DNA of 64,000 nucleotides from Rhodococcoides kyotonense (lineage in GTDB: Bacteria; Actinomycetota; Actinomycetes; Mycobacteriales; Mycobacteriaceae): assembly GCF_900188125.1 (NCBI RefSeq), contig NZ_FZOW01000001.1:525368-589367 (forward strand). Reading direction: 5' to 3'. Under the pieces are notes generated by a model. The model ran no database searches and had not been told where the DNA came from. It worked only from the letters and a program-made list of their open reading frames with translations. Each line of letters opens with the position of its first letter. Within the stretch, counting starts at the first letter, position 1. The translations under genes were made by a program, and so were the position numbers. This document shows positions 50,324-60,922 of the stretch, in pieces.

Positions 50324-51202
50324 CTACGTCGCGATCGGGTTCGCGCCGTTCAAGAAGATCCACAGGCACACGCCACCGGCGATGCCGAGCACGAGGGCGA
50401 TGAAGGAACCGAAGCGCGGACGCGTCGCCCATCCTCTGCGTCCGTCGAATGCGATCTTGCCGGGACCCGTCAGGATGATCGCCGCAGCGGCGACGCCCAG
50501 CAGAGTTTCGTACTCGACGCCGTTCGGTGCGAAGAACTGCAGGCCCGGCTCGGCGGCCTGCTTGAAGCACCACGCGTTGATGATCACGCCGAGGACCGCA
50601 GCACCCGCGAACGGTGTGGCGAGTCCGAGGATCAGCAGCGCACCTCCCGCTGTCTCACCGACAGCGCCCGCGATGGCCAGAATGTTGGCCTGCTGATATC
50701 CGGTGTCCTCGAGCAACGTGCGGAAGCCGTCGAGACCCGGGCCGTTCCACAGGCCGGTCAACTTCTGAAGTCCGTGGACCAGGAAGATTCCGCCCACGGC
50801 CAGGCGCAACAGCAGCAAGCCCAGATCCAGCGTGCCCCGTTTGGCAGGAATCTGAACGGTCTCGGTGCGGACCACCGGCTCGGGTGCAGGCGCGGCGACA
50901 GGAGCGGGCGTCCGGTCGAACACTTCCGTCGGCCTGTCCGAGTACGACTGGGTCGAGCCTGCGTCCGGGGCGATCGGCTCGTCGTACTGCGACGGACGGA
51001 ACGCAGGAAGCTGCTCGGTCGGGTAAGACGCCTTGCTGTCGCCGAAATCCAGGTCGTCGTCGGTGCGCGGCAGCCGGTCCGAGGTGCCCGACGTCGGGCG
51101 CGGAGTGGTCGGCTGAATTTGTTCGGTGGGCTGGTCGTACGGGCTCGACGCAGGCTCGTAGCCTGTGTCGGGCTGGTCGGAGTCACGGGGCTTGTCGGTC
51201 AC
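50324..51202 (-). CDS. DoxX family membrane protein with disordered N terminus
   Basis: A 292-residue protein. The first 150 residues are Pro/Thr/Asp-rich and probably disordered (repeated YDQPTEQ, PTEQLPAF, RPTEVF). The C-terminal half is a four-helix DoxX domain (LLLLRLAVGGIFLVHGLQKL and GALLILGLATPFAGAAVLG). It corresponds to Rv3005c; in mycobacteria that DoxX-like protein has been linked to oxidative-stress defence with SodA/SseA. The GTG 51202 is the first start downstream of non-homologous frame extension. Confidence 0.82.
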   Translation of the reverse strand: MTDKPRDSDQPDTGYEPASSPYDQPTEQIQPTTPRPTSGTSDRLPRTDDDLDFGDSKASYPTEQLPAFRPSQYDEPIAPDAGSTQSYSDRPTEVFDRTPAPVAAPAPEPVVRTETVQIPAKRGTLDLGLLLLRLAVGGIFLVHGLQKLTGLWNGPGLDGFRTLLEDTGYQQANILAIAGAVGETAGGALLILGLATPFAGAAVLGVIINAWCFKQAAEPGLQFFAPNGVEYETLLGVAAAAIILTGPGKIAFDGRRGWATRPRFGSFIALVLGIAGGVCLWIFLNGANPIAT

Positions 51203-51310
51203 GCCTTCAACAGTAGAACGGTCCGGCACGGTTGCACGGGCATTGCGCCGGGCGCGGCGAAAACGGACCGCCTGGCGAACAACGACGAGGTTTCCGTAAC
51301 GTTTGCGTAC

Positions 51311-52441
51311 ATGAAGTCGCGAAGAGTGGCCGCCTCTGCGTTCCTGGCCGTCGCCGTCACTCTCGGGGCGGGATGCGCGCGCTTCGACGATTCGGCATCG
51401 ACTCCGTTCAGCCCCGAGCCGTCGTTCGGGGCAGCCGAGATCGACCCGGTCGACCCCGACGCGCCCCCGACATCCACTTCGCCGAATGCAGGCCCGCCGC
51501 CCGGGCCATGTGTGGATCCGGATCCGAACGTGATCGCGACGTGCCTCGACACGACCGGCGGTCTCGTCATGCTCCCCGGTGGTGAGACGGCGTTGATCGG
51601 CGAACGTCGCACCGGTCGCATCCTCCAGGTCGGAACGGGGCAAAATCAGACGGCCACGGAGGTCGCGCGGCTCGACGTCGACTCGTCGAGCGACGGCGGG
51701 CTGCTGGATCTCGCGCTGTCCCCGAGCTACGCCGAGGACGGGCTCGTCTACGCCTACATCACGACCGGCTCGGACAATCGCGTCGTGCGCATCGCGGCGG
51801 GAGACACACCGAAAGCAGTCCTGACAGGAATCCCGCGCGGCGCGAGCAGCAACAGGGGCGCGATCGAGTTCTCAGGTCCCAACCAGATGCTGGTACTGAC
51901 CGGCGACGCCGGAAGTCCGGGCGCTGCAGCCGATCCCACGTCACTCGCCGGGAAGCTTCTGCGCGTCGATTCGTTGACGCCGTCGCCGAACCCGCCCGCA
52001 CCGACAGTCGCGCTGAGCGGAATCGGAACCGCGGGCGACGTCTGCACAGATCAGACCGGCAGCATCTGGATCACCGACAGGACCGCAGTGGAAGATCGAC
52101 TGCAGCGCATCGATCAGCTCGGGACGGTCGTCTCGCCGGTGTGGACCTGGCCGGATCGCCCCGGCGTCGCAGGGTGCGCAGCCAGCCCCGGCGCCGTTGC
52201 AATCGCGTTGACGACGGGCAAGGCCGTGGCCGTGCTCGCGACCGACGAGAACACCGGCGCCGTCACCGCCGCACCGTCCTTGATCGTGCAGGATCGCTAC
52301 GGTCAGTTGAACGGCACGGCGATCTCCGGCGACGGCACGATCTGGGCCGGGACCGTCAACAAGAACGGTGACGCCCCCGGCCCCAACGACGATCGTGTCG
52401 TCAAGATTCCGGTTCCCGCCGGAGGCGGCGGGTTCGACTAG
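51311..52441 (+). CDS. LppZ-like lipoprotein, PQQ-dehydrogenase-type propeller
   Basis: A 376-residue exported lipoprotein. The N terminus KSRRVAASAFLAVAVTL is followed by the lipobox LGAGC, so Cys is lipidated. A Pro/Ser/Thr linker precedes a beta-propeller with soluble glucose/sorbosone dehydrogenase-like motifs (LLDLALSPSYAEDGLVYAYIT, AGKLLRVDSLTPSP). It matches lppZ (Rv3006), a known antigen. No catalytic His/Arg set for PQQ chemistry is certain. It is divergent from the DoxX gene and ends 6 bases from glpD. Confidence 0.85.
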   Translation: MKSRRVAASAFLAVAVTLGAGCARFDDSASTPFSPEPSFGAAEIDPVDPDAPPTSTSPNAGPPPGPCVDPDPNVIATCLDTTGGLVMLPGGETALIGERRTGRILQVGTGQNQTATEVARLDVDSSSDGGLLDLALSPSYAEDGLVYAYITTGSDNRVVRIAAGDTPKAVLTGIPRGASSNRGAIEFSGPNQMLVLTGDAGSPGAAADPTSLAGKLLRVDSLTPSPNPPAPTVALSGIGTAGDVCTDQTGSIWITDRTAVEDRLQRIDQLGTVVSPVWTWPDRPGVAGCAASPGAVAIALTTGKAVAVLATDENTGAVTAAPSLIVQDRYGQLNGTAISGDGTIWAGTVNKNGDAPGPNDDRVVKIPVPAGGGGFD

Positions 52442-52447
52442 AGACGG

Positions 52448-54157
52448 CTAGGCCCGCACCCCTGCTCGCACGTCGGGCGCACCGAGCCGTGCCGCGTCGG
52501 CGGTGTCGTCGTCGGGTTGCTGTTGCGAATCGCGTTCCGCGAGAACACGTAGGCGGTAGTGCTCGATTTCTTCGGCAACGTGGGTGTCGGACCACCCGAG
52601 TACCGGGGCGACGAGCGCAGCAATCTCCTCGGCTGCTGCGTCGCCTCGGTCGTCGACCTCGATCGAAATGCGGGTGCGACGCGTCAGGATGTCCTCCAGG
52701 TGCCGCGCACCCTCGTGACTGGCCGCGTAGTACGCCTCGGCCTTGAGATACTCGGGTGCACTCGACAACGGCTCTCCCAGTTCGGGATTGCGGTCGATCA
52801 GGTCGAGAATCTCGGAAGTCAGCGTCCCGTACCGGCCGAGCAGATGTTCGACGCGTGACACACGCATTCCGGCTCGCTCCGCCGTCAAGGATCGCCTGTT
52901 GTACGCACCGTTATAGCCCTCGGCGCCGACGAGCGGAATCTGCTCGGTCACGCAGGCAGGAACGGTCCCGCCGAGACCGTGCACCGCGGAATCGACTGCG
53001 TCCTTGGCCATGACGCGATACGTGGTGTACTTGCCGCCTGCGATGACGGTGAGCCCACGGACCGGGCTGGACACCGCATGTTCGCGGGACAGCGTGCTGG
53101 TCGAATCCGACTCACCGAACAGCAGGGGTCGCAACCCTGCGTACACGCCGACGACGTCGCTGTGATCCAGCGGATCCGCGAGCAACTTGTTGACCTGTTC
53201 GAGGATGTAGTCGATGTCGCTCTTGCTCGCGGCGGGATGCGCGAGGTCGAGTTTCCAATCGGTATCGGTGGTGCCGATGATCCACTGACTGCCCCACGGA
53301 ATGACGAACAGCAGGCTCTTCTCGGTGCGGGTGATGATGCCCGTCGCGCTGTTGATGCGATTGCGCGGAACGACCAGGTGCACTCCCTTGGACGCGCGAA
53401 CCTGGAATTGCCCACGGCCACCGACCATCTCCTGGATCTCGTCCGTCCAGACGCCCGCCGCGTTGATGACCTGCTTGGCGCGGATGTCGAGCGACTCCCC
53501 CGTCTCGAGATCCGTTGCGCTGACGCCGACGACGCGATCACCTTCGCGCAGAAACCCGGTCACCCGAGTGCTGTTGACGACCGACGCTCCGTACGACGCG
53601 GCGGTGCGCGCCAGCATCATCGTGTGCCGTGCGTCGTCGACCTGCCCTTCGTAGAAGCGCACCGCCCCTCGAATGGCGGATCGCTTGCCCGACGGGAAGG
53701 ATTCAAGCGTCTTCTTTCGTCCGAGATGCCTGTGGTGTCCGGGCACACCGCGTCCCGCGCCCATCACGTCGTATACGCCGATACCCAATCCGACGTACGG
53801 TCGATCGATTCTTTTCTCGAGCGGATAGATGAACGGCACCGGACGAGCGAGGTGCGGGCACAACGTGTTCAGCACCAGCGACCGTTCCTTCAACGCTTCG
53901 AACACGAGCGAGAAATTGAACTGCTCCAGGTAGCGCAATCCACCGTGGAACAGCTTGCTCGACCGGCTCGACGTTCCCGCCGCATAGTCCCGCGCCTCGA
54001 CCAGTCCGACACGCAGGCCCCGCGTCGCCGCATCGAGCGCCGCGCCTGCCCCGACGACGCCACCGCCGATGACGAGTACGTCCATCTCCTCCGACGCCAA
54101 CACGCGCAACGACTCCGCGCGGGACGCCGGGCTGAGAGCATGTGCAAGAGAGGTCAT
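52448..54157 (-). CDS. glpD: aerobic glycerol-3-phosphate dehydrogenase (FAD)
   Basis: A 569-residue GlpD that oxidises glycerol 3-phosphate at the membrane. The FAD-binding motif is [18 protein letters not shown], and [17 protein letters not shown] is the DAO-family GlpD signature; a C-terminal domain follows from about residue 430. Its ATG overlaps the glpK stop by 4 bases (ATGA), so it is the last gene of glpF-glpK-glpD. Confidence 0.95.
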   Translation of the reverse strand: MTSLAHALSPASRAESLRVLASEEMDVLVIGGGVVGAGAALDAATRGLRVGLVEARDYAAGTSSRSSKLFHGGLRYLEQFNFSLVFEALKERSLVLNTLCPHLARPVPFIYPLEKRIDRPYVGLGIGVYDVMGAGRGVPGHHRHLGRKKTLESFPSGKRSAIRGAVRFYEGQVDDARHTMMLARTAASYGASVVNSTRVTGFLREGDRVVGVSATDLETGESLDIRAKQVINAAGVWTDEIQEMVGGRGQFQVRASKGVHLVVPRNRINSATGIITRTEKSLLFVIPWGSQWIIGTTDTDWKLDLAHPAASKSDIDYILEQVNKLLADPLDHSDVVGVYAGLRPLLFGESDSTSTLSREHAVSSPVRGLTVIAGGKYTTYRVMAKDAVDSAVHGLGGTVPACVTEQIPLVGAEGYNGAYNRRSLTAERAGMRVSRVEHLLGRYGTLTSEILDLIDRNPELGEPLSSAPEYLKAEAYYAASHEGARHLEDILTRRTRISIEVDDRGDAAAEEIAALVAPVLGWSDTHVAEEIEHYRLRVLAERDSQQQPDDDTADAARLGAPDVRAGVRA

Positions 54158-55674
54158 TCCGTATCCACCCAATCCAATGTTCGTGTGACGGCTTTCTTCC
54201 AGCCGGCGTAGAGCCTGTCGCGGGTCTTCTCGTCCATCGACGGCGTCCACGTCTTGTCCTCGGCCCAGTTGGCCCGAATGTCGTCCTCGCTCTTCCAGAA
54301 TCCGACGGCGAGTCCCGCGGCATACGCGGCGCCGAGCGCGGTCGTCTCGGCGACGACCGGTCGCACCACGTCGACGTTCAGGATGTCGGATTGGAACTGC
54401 ATCAGCAGTTCGTTGACCACCATGCCGCCGTCGACCTTCAGCACTTCGAGGTCGACGCCGGAGTCGGCGTTCATCGCCTCGATCACCTCGCGTGTCTGGT
54501 AGGCAGTCGCTTCGAGAACCGCGCGAGCCAGATGGCCCTTGTTGACGAACCTCGTCAGGCCGACGATCGCGCCGCGCGCGTCGGCACGCCAGTGCGGGGC
54601 GAACAACCCCGAGAACGCGGGGACGAAGTACGCGCCACCACTGTCCTCGACCGATCGAGCGTCCTTCTCGATATCTGCTGCAGTGCCGATCATTCCGAGG
54701 TTGTCACGCAGCCACTGTACGAGAGAACCGGTGACCGCGATCGAGCCTTCGAGAGCGTAGACGGTGTCCTGCTCACCGATCTTGTAGCAGACCGTCGTCA
54801 GAAGTCCGTTGCGGCTCATGACCTTTTCGGTGCCGGTGTTCAGCAGGACGAAATTGCCGGTGCCGTAGGTGTTCTTGGCCTCGCCCGGCGACAGGCACGC
54901 CTGCCCGAACGTCGCGGCCTGCTGATCTCCGAGAATGCCCGCGATCGGAACACCGCGCAGAGCGCCTCGTTCGCGTGCATAGCCGTACACCTCGGACGAG
55001 CTCTTGATCTCCGGCAGCATCGACGTCGGAATTCCCATGTCGCGGCAGATGGATTCGTCCCATTCGAGGGTGTCCAGATCCATGAGCAACGTCCGGGACG
55101 CGTTGGTCGGGTCCGTGACGTGCAGTCCCCCGTCGACGCCGCCCGTCATGTTCCACAGAACCCAGGAGTCCATCGTGCCGAAGCACAGCTCGCCCGCCTC
55201 GGCACGTGCGCGCGCACCGTCGACGTTGTCGAGAATCCACTTCACCTTCGGGCCGGAGAAGTACGTCGCGAGCGGCAGACCCGTCGTCGCGGTGTACCTG
55301 TTGGCGTCGCCGTCGCCGAGAGCGGTGACGATCTTGTCCGTTCGGGTGTCCTGCCAGACGATCGCGTTGTAGATCGGTTCGCCTGTCGCGCGGTCCCAGA
55401 CCAGTGCTGTCTCACGTTGATTGGTGATGCCGACCGAGGCGATGTCGGCTGCGGTCAGGTCGGCGGCGGCCAGTGCACCCGCGGCGACGGTGCGAACGTT
55501 GTGCCAGATTTCCTGCGCGTCGTGCTCGACCCATCCCGCCTGCGGGAAGATCTGTTCGTGCTCTTTCTGGTCCACCGCCACGACCGACCCACTTCGGTCG
55601 AAGATCATGCACCGGGTCGACGTGGTCCCCTGGTCGATGGCTGCCACATAGCGCGCCGATTCTCTGTCACTCAC
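54154..55674 (-). CDS. glpK: glycerol kinase
   Basis: A 506-residue FGGY kinase that phosphorylates glycerol. The N-terminal phosphate-binding motif is [16 protein letters not shown], and [16 protein letters not shown] and the C-terminal [15 protein letters not shown] are family signatures. The GTG 55674 has AAGGAG upstream; the frame extends 87 codons further but without glycerol-kinase character. It is preceded by glpF at 37 bp. Confidence 0.96.
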   Translation of the reverse strand: MSDRESARYVAAIDQGTTSTRCMIFDRSGSVVAVDQKEHEQIFPQAGWVEHDAQEIWHNVRTVAAGALAAADLTAADIASVGITNQRETALVWDRATGEPIYNAIVWQDTRTDKIVTALGDGDANRYTATTGLPLATYFSGPKVKWILDNVDGARARAEAGELCFGTMDSWVLWNMTGGVDGGLHVTDPTNASRTLLMDLDTLEWDESICRDMGIPTSMLPEIKSSSEVYGYARERGALRGVPIAGILGDQQAATFGQACLSPGEAKNTYGTGNFVLLNTGTEKVMSRNGLLTTVCYKIGEQDTVYALEGSIAVTGSLVQWLRDNLGMIGTAADIEKDARSVEDSGGAYFVPAFSGLFAPHWRADARGAIVGLTRFVNKGHLARAVLEATAYQTREVIEAMNADSGVDLEVLKVDGGMVVNELLMQFQSDILNVDVVRPVVAETTALGAAYAAGLAVGFWKSEDDIRANWAEDKTWTPSMDEKTRDRLYAGWKKAVTRTLDWVDTE

Positions 55675-55711
55675 TCGTGTGCTCCTTCGTGCTCGGTTTT
55701 GCCAGTCGATG

Positions 55712-56536
55712 TCATGCGGCAGCCTTCTCCGGCTCCAGTTCCTCAGGCGCCTCGTCGGGCAGAAAACGCCCGATGAGCTTGTCGTACAAGAACACTCCGA
55801 TGGGCCCACCGACCAAAGGCCCGACGATCGGCACCCAGAAGTACAACCCGCCGTACTGATCTCGCCACGCTCCGCCGTACCCGGTGATGAACGACGCCAA
55901 CCTCGGCCCGAAATCGCGCGCCGGGTTGATTGCATAACCAGCGTTGGTGCCCCACGCGAAACCGATTGCGACGACGATCAATCCGATGATGAACGGTGCC
56001 ATGTTGGCCAGCGGAGGCGTACTGCGAGAATCGGTCACTGCGACGATGAGGAACAACAGGATCGCGGTACCGATGATCTGGTCCAGCAACGCCGACCCGA
56101 CTCCGACCGGCAGTGTTCCATTTCCGGGGAGAGTCGAGAAGATCGTTTGCGTCGCGGTGGTGTGTTCGGGGTCGATCGCGGTGATCATGTCGTTGTAGTT
56201 CCAGCGAACCAACAGCGCAGCAACGAATGCACCCGCAACCTGAGCTGCGACGTAGGGCAACACCTTCTTCCACGGGAGGTCCCGAAACAGCGCGAATGCG
56301 AAGGTGACCGCGGGGTTCAGATGCGCGCCGGTCGCGCGTCCGGCGACGTAGATACCGAACATCACGCCGAGCCCCCAGGCCCACGCAATACTGTTGTGGT
56401 CACCGAGACTTCCCTCGTCGCCTCCTGAAACGACCTGTGCGACAACGCCCGAACCGAAGAGGATCAGAATCGCGGTACCCGCGAATTCGGCTGCCATCTG
56501 CGACGGCAGACTCCACTTCTCGACTGTGCGCGGCAT
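55712..56536 (-). CDS. glpF: glycerol facilitator (aquaglyceroporin)
   Basis: A 274-residue MIP-family channel. Both half-helix motifs are present (HLNPAVTFA and [10 protein letters not shown]); the Asp after the second NPAR suits the glycerol-conducting GlpF group. Six transmembrane segments are predicted, with a charged C-terminal tail ([10 protein letters not shown]). AAGGAG lies 7 bases before ATG 56536. It is the first gene of the glp operon and is divergent from the SorC-type regulator. Confidence 0.93.
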   Translation of the reverse strand: MPRTVEKWSLPSQMAAEFAGTAILILFGSGVVAQVVSGGDEGSLGDHNSIAWAWGLGVMFGIYVAGRATGAHLNPAVTFAFALFRDLPWKKVLPYVAAQVAGAFVAALLVRWNYNDMITAIDPEHTTATQTIFSTLPGNGTLPVGVGSALLDQIIGTAILLFLIVAVTDSRSTPPLANMAPFIIGLIVVAIGFAWGTNAGYAINPARDFGPRLASFITGYGGAWRDQYGGLYFWVPIVGPLVGGPIGVFLYDKLIGRFLPDEAPEELEPEKAAA

Positions 56537-56571
56537 GGTTCTCCTTCGAACAATGTGTGTGATGCGAGCCA

Positions 56572-56591
56572 TAGCGTTGTTCTTTACGCTA
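56572..56591. promoter_or_regulatory. TAGCGT/ACGCTA dyad near glpF
   Basis: TAGCGT (56572-56577) and ACGCTA (56586-56591) flank an 8-base spacer, 36 bases upstream of the glpF start. It is a possible regulator site or part of the glpF promoter. No biochemical support can be seen. Confidence 0.35.
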
Positions 56592-56598
56592 ACTACCC

Positions 56599-56633
56599 TG
56601 CACGTTTTCGCATAACCGATGCACATATGTGCA
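56599..56633. promoter_or_regulatory. two tandem 14-bp operators upstream of the SorC-type gene
   Basis: TGCACGTTTTCGCA (56599-56612) and the perfect palindrome TGCACATATGTGCA (56620-56633). Both fit TGCAC-N6-GCA and their centres are 21 bp apart (two helical turns). They lie between the divergent glpF and regulator genes, where a SorC/DeoR tetramer would be expected to bind. Confidence 0.65.
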
Positions 56634-56686
56634 GGAATGTTCCGGATGGTGGCGCGTCGGCGTCGTTCATGAGACATGATCGTCGG

Positions 56687-57664
56687 ATGGCGATCGACAA
56701 TCCCTCCACTGCGGACCCACGAACGGTCGATGCCGTCCACGCTGCGCGCATGTACTACTTCCAGGACATGACCATGGCGGCGATCGGCCGCGAGATGCGG
56801 GTGTCGCGCTCGACCGTGTCCCGCCTGATCACGTACGCACGGATGTCGGGACTGGTGGAGATCAAGATCAGTTCGTTGTCCGGCCACGCGTCGGCGCTCG
56901 AGAAAGTCTTCGCCGATCGCTACGACGTACGCGCCCACATCGTTCCCGTCGGCGAATCAGTGGGCGATCTCGATCGCCTCGATCGTGTGGCGATGTTCGC
57001 CGGAAGGCTACTGACGTCACTGTTCGAGTCGGACATGGTCATGGGCGTCGCCTGGGGCACGACGGTCAGCGCTGTCAGCAGATACCTCGCGCCGAAACGC
57101 ACGCACAACTCGCACGTCGTTCAGCTCAACGGCGCAGCCAACACGAGAACGACGGGCGTGTCCTACGCCACGGACATCATTCGCACCCTCGCCGACGCGT
57201 ACGACGCACTGCCACAAGGGTTTCCAGTTCCCGCGTTCTTCGACTACCCGGAGACCCGTCGGCTTCTGTGGAAGGAACGCAGCATCAAGCGCGTCCTCGA
57301 TCTGCAACGGAAAATGGACATTGCCGTGTTCTCCATCGGCGCACTGGGCGGCGCGATCCCGAGCCACGTCTACAGCGCGGGCTACCTGGAAGAGGACGAC
57401 CTCGACGCGCTGGCGGCCGACGGTGTCGTGGGCGACATCGCGACCGTCTTCCTCCGGTCCGACGGCAGCTACGACGGCATCGATCTCAACGATCGGTCGA
57501 GCGGGCCCAGCCTCGAACTACTCAAAGGCGTCCCGACACGTTTGTGCGTGGTCGCCGGTCAATCGAAACTCGACGCACTGGTCGGTGCGTTGGCGGGAGG
57601 ACTCGTCACCGACCTGGTCATCGACGACGTGAGCGCGGCGTCGCTCGTCGTTCAGGATCGGTGA
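56687..57664 (+). CDS. SorC/DeoR-type sugar-binding transcriptional regulator
   Basis: A 325-residue SorC-family regulator. The helix-turn-helix is near residues 24-52 (DMTMAAIGREMRVSRSTVSRLI), followed by the phosphosugar-binding (RpiA/GntR-like) domain (VMGVAWGTTVSAVSRYL, GDIATVFLRSDGSYDG). In Rhodococcus-type genomes such genes sit next to glycerol genes; the effector may be glycerol 3-phosphate or dihydroxyacetone phosphate (inference). The start is ATG 56687; an ATG at 56669 is also in frame. Confidence 0.85.
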   Translation: MAIDNPSTADPRTVDAVHAARMYYFQDMTMAAIGREMRVSRSTVSRLITYARMSGLVEIKISSLSGHASALEKVFADRYDVRAHIVPVGESVGDLDRLDRVAMFAGRLLTSLFESDMVMGVAWGTTVSAVSRYLAPKRTHNSHVVQLNGAANTRTTGVSYATDIIRTLADAYDALPQGFPVPAFFDYPETRRLLWKERSIKRVLDLQRKMDIAVFSIGALGGAIPSHVYSAGYLEEDDLDALAADGVVGDIATVFLRSDGSYDGIDLNDRSSGPSLELLKGVPTRLCVVAGQSKLDALVGALAGGLVTDLVIDDVSAASLVVQDR

Positions 57665-57686
57665 CGGGTCCTCCCCGAAGAGTCGG

Positions 57687-59192
57687 TCAGCTGCAGGCCG
57701 CGAGAACCAATTCCTTCACACGCGCCGCATCCGCTTGCCCGCGTGTGGCTTTCATGACGGCACCGACGATGGCTCCGGCTGCCTGCACCTTGCCGCTACG
57801 AATCTTGTCCGCGACACCGGGGTTCGCCGCGAGTGCCTCGTCGACGGCCGCCTGCAACTTGGTGTCGTCCTTCTCCACGACGAGTCCACGAGCAGCCATG
57901 ACGTCGGCAGGCTCGCCTTCACCGGCGAGCACGCCGTCGACGATCTGACGCGCACCGTTGTTGTTGACCTTTCCGTCGGAGACCAACGCGACGACGGCAG
58001 CGACCTGCGCCGGCGTGATGGCGAGCTCGGTCAGTTCGACCCCTGCAATGTTGGCTTTCTGGGCGAGGTACGACACCCACCACGAACGCGCGGACTGCGC
58101 AGGAGCACCCGCGTCGACCGTCGCCGCGACGAGTTCGAGCGCTCCGGAGTTGACGAGGTCACGCATTTCCTCGTCGGACACGCCCCAGTCGGCCTGGATG
58201 CGCGCACGACGAAGCCACGGCAGCTCCGGCAGAGTGCCGCGCAGCTCCTCGATCCACGCAGCGTCCGGTGCGACGGGTGCCAGGTCGGGCTCCGGGAAGT
58301 AGCGGTAGTCCTCGGCCGTTTCCTTCTTACGCCCCTTGGACGTCGTGCCGTCGGACTCCTGGAAGTGGCGTGTCTCCTGGACGACCTCACCGCCGCTCTC
58401 CAGAACGGCTGCCTGCCTGCGCATCTCGTACCGCACCGCGATCTCGACGCTCTTGAGCGAGTTGACGTTCTTCGTTTCGGTGCGGGTGCCGAACTCCGTC
58501 GCTGTCTTCTCCATCAGCGAGACGTTCGCGTCGCACCGCAGCGAACCCTGATCCATGCGAACGTCGGAGACGTCGAGGGACTTCAGCAGATCACGCAGAG
58601 CGGTGACGTACGCCCGAGCCACCTCGGGAGCGCGCTCGCCGGTACCGGTGATGGGCTTGGTCACGATCTCGACGAGCGGAACACCGGCGCGGTTGTAGTC
58701 GAGCAGCGAATGGCTCGCGCCCTCGATGCGACCCGTCGCACCGCCGACGTGCGTCGACTTCCCGGTGTCCTCTTCCATGTGCGCGCGTTCGATCTCGACG
58801 CGGAAGGTGCTGCCGTCGTCGAGTACGACGTCGAGGTACCCCTCGGTGGCGATGGGCTCGTCGTACTGCGAGATCTGGTAGTTCTTCGGCTGGTCCGGGT
58901 AGAAGTAGTTCTTGCGCGCGAAGCGTCCCCACGGCGTGATCGAGCAGTTCAGAGCGAGCCCGATCCGGATGGCCGACTCGACAGCAGCCGCATTGACCAC
59001 CGGAAGAGCACCCGGAAGGCTCAAGCACACGGGGCAGACCTGTGTGTTGGGCTCGGCACCGAACGCCGTCGGGCAACCGCAGAACATCTTGGTCGCTGTG
59101 CCCAGTTCGACGTGGACCTCCATACCCAGAACAGGGTCGAATTTTTTCAGCACGTCGTCGTAATCGATCAGATCGACCATGGCAGCAGTCAT
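57687..59192 (-). CDS. gatB: Asp/Glu-tRNA amidotransferase subunit B
   Basis: A 501-residue GatB, the kinase/amidase partner that binds Glu-tRNA-Gln. [25 protein letters not shown] and the QVCPVC cysteines bind zinc, and [19 protein letters not shown] GatB/PET112 signatures are present; the C-terminal YqeY-like tail is included. gatA and gatC are not in the window, so the complex needs genes elsewhere, probably to the right. pfkA lies nearby, as in mycobacteria. Confidence 0.96.
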   Translation of the reverse strand: MTAAMVDLIDYDDVLKKFDPVLGMEVHVELGTATKMFCGCPTAFGAEPNTQVCPVCLSLPGALPVVNAAAVESAIRIGLALNCSITPWGRFARKNYFYPDQPKNYQISQYDEPIATEGYLDVVLDDGSTFRVEIERAHMEEDTGKSTHVGGATGRIEGASHSLLDYNRAGVPLVEIVTKPITGTGERAPEVARAYVTALRDLLKSLDVSDVRMDQGSLRCDANVSLMEKTATEFGTRTETKNVNSLKSVEIAVRYEMRRQAAVLESGGEVVQETRHFQESDGTTSKGRKKETAEDYRYFPEPDLAPVAPDAAWIEELRGTLPELPWLRRARIQADWGVSDEEMRDLVNSGALELVAATVDAGAPAQSARSWWVSYLAQKANIAGVELTELAITPAQVAAVVALVSDGKVNNNGARQIVDGVLAGEGEPADVMAARGLVVEKDDTKLQAAVDEALAANPGVADKIRSGKVQAAGAIVGAVMKATRGQADAARVKELVLAACS

Positions 59193-59256
59193 GCACGTCA
59201 GTTTATGCGCTGGTAAGAACGCGCGAGTAACCCCCTGCGCTCGCTACGGTTGGACA

Positions 59257-59763
59257 GTGACGGACGCATCGAAGCAAACGCTGTACATGACCGTGCTCAT
59301 GACCCCAGACATGGCAAATTTCTCCGGCAATGTGCACGGTGGCACGATCCTGAAGCTTCTCGATCAGGTCGCATACGCATGCGCCAGCCGGTACGCGGGG
59401 TCGTACGTGGTGACGCTGTCCGTCGATCGCGTCGTGTTCCGAGAGCCGATCCACGTCGGCGAACTCGTGACGTTCTCCGCGTCGGTCAACTACACCGGGC
59501 GCACGTCGATGGAGGTCGGCATCCGCGTCGAAACCGAGAACATTCAGCGCGGCGAGACCCGTCACACGAACAGCTGCTACTTCACGATGGTCGCCGTCGG
59601 CGAGGACAGCAAGCCGTTGGAGCTGACCCCGCTGATTCCGTCGAACGCCGTCGGGCGGCAGCGCTTCGAGGCGGCCAGGCGCCGTCGCGATCTCCGTCGC
59701 GAGACCGAGCAGCGGGAGGCGGACATTCAGGCAGCTTCGCTGCATGTGCACGAAAATACATAG
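59257..59763 (+). CDS. acyl-CoA thioesterase (hotdog fold)
   Basis: A 168-residue thioesterase of the acyl-CoA hydrolase/BACH-like family. The active-site loop is SGNVHGGTILKLLDQVAYACA (Asn/Asp/His region), and EVGIRVETENIQRGETRH follows. The C terminus is Arg/Glu-rich. The GTG 59257 is used because the in-frame sequence upstream is not conserved. It is divergent from gatB and ends in a hairpin. Chain-length preference is unknown. Confidence 0.85.
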   Translation: MTDASKQTLYMTVLMTPDMANFSGNVHGGTILKLLDQVAYACASRYAGSYVVTLSVDRVVFREPIHVGELVTFSASVNYTGRTSMEVGIRVETENIQRGETRHTNSCYFTMVAVGEDSKPLELTPLIPSNAVGRQRFEAARRRRDLRRETEQREADIQAASLHVHENT

Positions 59764-59789
59764 AGGGCTATGTATTTCCGCACACATGC
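59742..59789. terminator. composite hairpin between thioesterase and pfkA
   Basis: AAATACATAG (59754-59763, containing the thioesterase TAG) pairs with CTATGTATTT (59768-59777); outer arms GCATGTG (59742-59748) and CACATGC (59783-59789) extend it. Convergent pfkA stops at 59801. The hairpin should end both transcripts, and its left arm overlaps the last codons of the thioesterase gene. Confidence 0.75.
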
Positions 59790-59800
59790 GCCCATGGTGC

Positions 59801-60832
59801 CTACCCGAAGAACGCCGCCGCATCGACGTAGCGGCTCTCCGGCACACGCTTGAGCTGCTTGACGGCTTCGGACAGCGACACGAGTCCGATCTCGGCGCCC
59901 CGAAGCGACACCATCTTCCCGAAGTCGCCTGCATGCGCGGCGTCGGCGGCGTTCACACCGAACCGGGTGGCCAGCACGCGGTCGTACGGCGTCGGTGTTC
60001 CACCGCGCTGCACGTGACCGAGCACGGTCGTCCGCACCTCTTTGTTGATCCGACGCTCGATCTCCTGCCCGAGCTGATGCGCGACGCCGGTGAACCGAAC
60101 GTGCCCGAACTCGTCGATGCCGCCGTCGAGAAGCGACATCGAGCCTTCCTTCGGCTTCGCACCCTCGGCGACGACGCAGATGAAGTGCGAGTCACCGCGC
60201 TGGAATCGCTTGCGCACGAGATCGCACACTTCGTCGACGTCGAACGGCTGCTCGGGAATCAGGGTCATGTGCGATCCCGACGCCAGACCTGCATGCAGCG
60301 CAATCCATCCCGCGTGACGACCCATGACCTCGACGAGCATGACGCGCTGGTGCGACTCCGCCGTGCTGTGCAGTCGATCGATGGCGTCGGTGGCAATGGT
60401 GAGCGCGGTGTCGAAGCCGAACGTCACGTCGGTGCAGTCGATGTCGTTGTCGATGGTCTTCGGCACGCCGACGACGGGTACGCCCTCCTCGGACAGCCAG
60501 TTCGCGGCGGTCAGCGTTCCCTCACCACCGATGGGGATCAGAACGTCGATCCCGTTGTCCTCGAGCGTCTGCTTGATCCGATCGAGCCCGGCGCGCAACA
60601 CATCCGGATTGGTGCGCGCTGTCCCCAGCATCGTGCCGCCCTTGGTCAGCAGACGATCGTTGCGGTCGTCGTTGCGTAGCTGAATTCGACGGTCCTCGAG
60701 CAGGCCACGCCACCCGTCGAGAAATCCGACGACGGTGGACCCGTAGCGCGCATCCGCGGTCCGCACCACGGCCCTGATCACCGCATTGAGCCCCGGGCAG
60801 TCGCCGCCACCGGTCAGAACACCGATCCGCAT
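59801..60832 (-). CDS. pfkA: 6-phosphofructokinase
   Basis: A 343-residue PFK. The start [19 protein letters not shown] supplies the nucleotide motif, [12 protein letters not shown] corresponds to the ATP-binding GGDGS region, and [12 protein letters not shown] is the substrate motif. A glycine follows the Glu in GGEGT (position 104 in E. coli numbering), which favours ATP as donor, whereas the Lys in PKTIDND is shared with PPi enzymes. The ATG 60832 was chosen over the frame start. It is convergent with the thioesterase gene and downstream of a two-component system. Confidence 0.95.
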   Translation of the reverse strand: MRIGVLTGGGDCPGLNAVIRAVVRTADARYGSTVVGFLDGWRGLLEDRRIQLRNDDRNDRLLTKGGTMLGTARTNPDVLRAGLDRIKQTLEDNGIDVLIPIGGEGTLTAANWLSEEGVPVVGVPKTIDNDIDCTDVTFGFDTALTIATDAIDRLHSTAESHQRVMLVEVMGRHAGWIALHAGLASGSHMTLIPEQPFDVDEVCDLVRKRFQRGDSHFICVVAEGAKPKEGSMSLLDGGIDEFGHVRFTGVAHQLGQEIERRINKEVRTTVLGHVQRGGTPTPYDRVLATRFGVNAADAAHAGDFGKMVSLRGAEIGLVSLSEAVKQLKRVPESRYVDAAAFFG

Positions 60833-60922
60833 CGATTTCTCGCCTCTCGTCGTCTCCATGGTTCTACCGTAATCTTGCCGCGCCGATCTCCCGACGGCAG
60901 CGCGAACACGTATCCGACGCGA

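Noticed and set aside
59801..60832. PPi-dependent phosphofructokinase
   Set aside because: The Gly after GGE favours ATP; the Lys in PKTIDND alone does not make the enzyme PPi-dependent.
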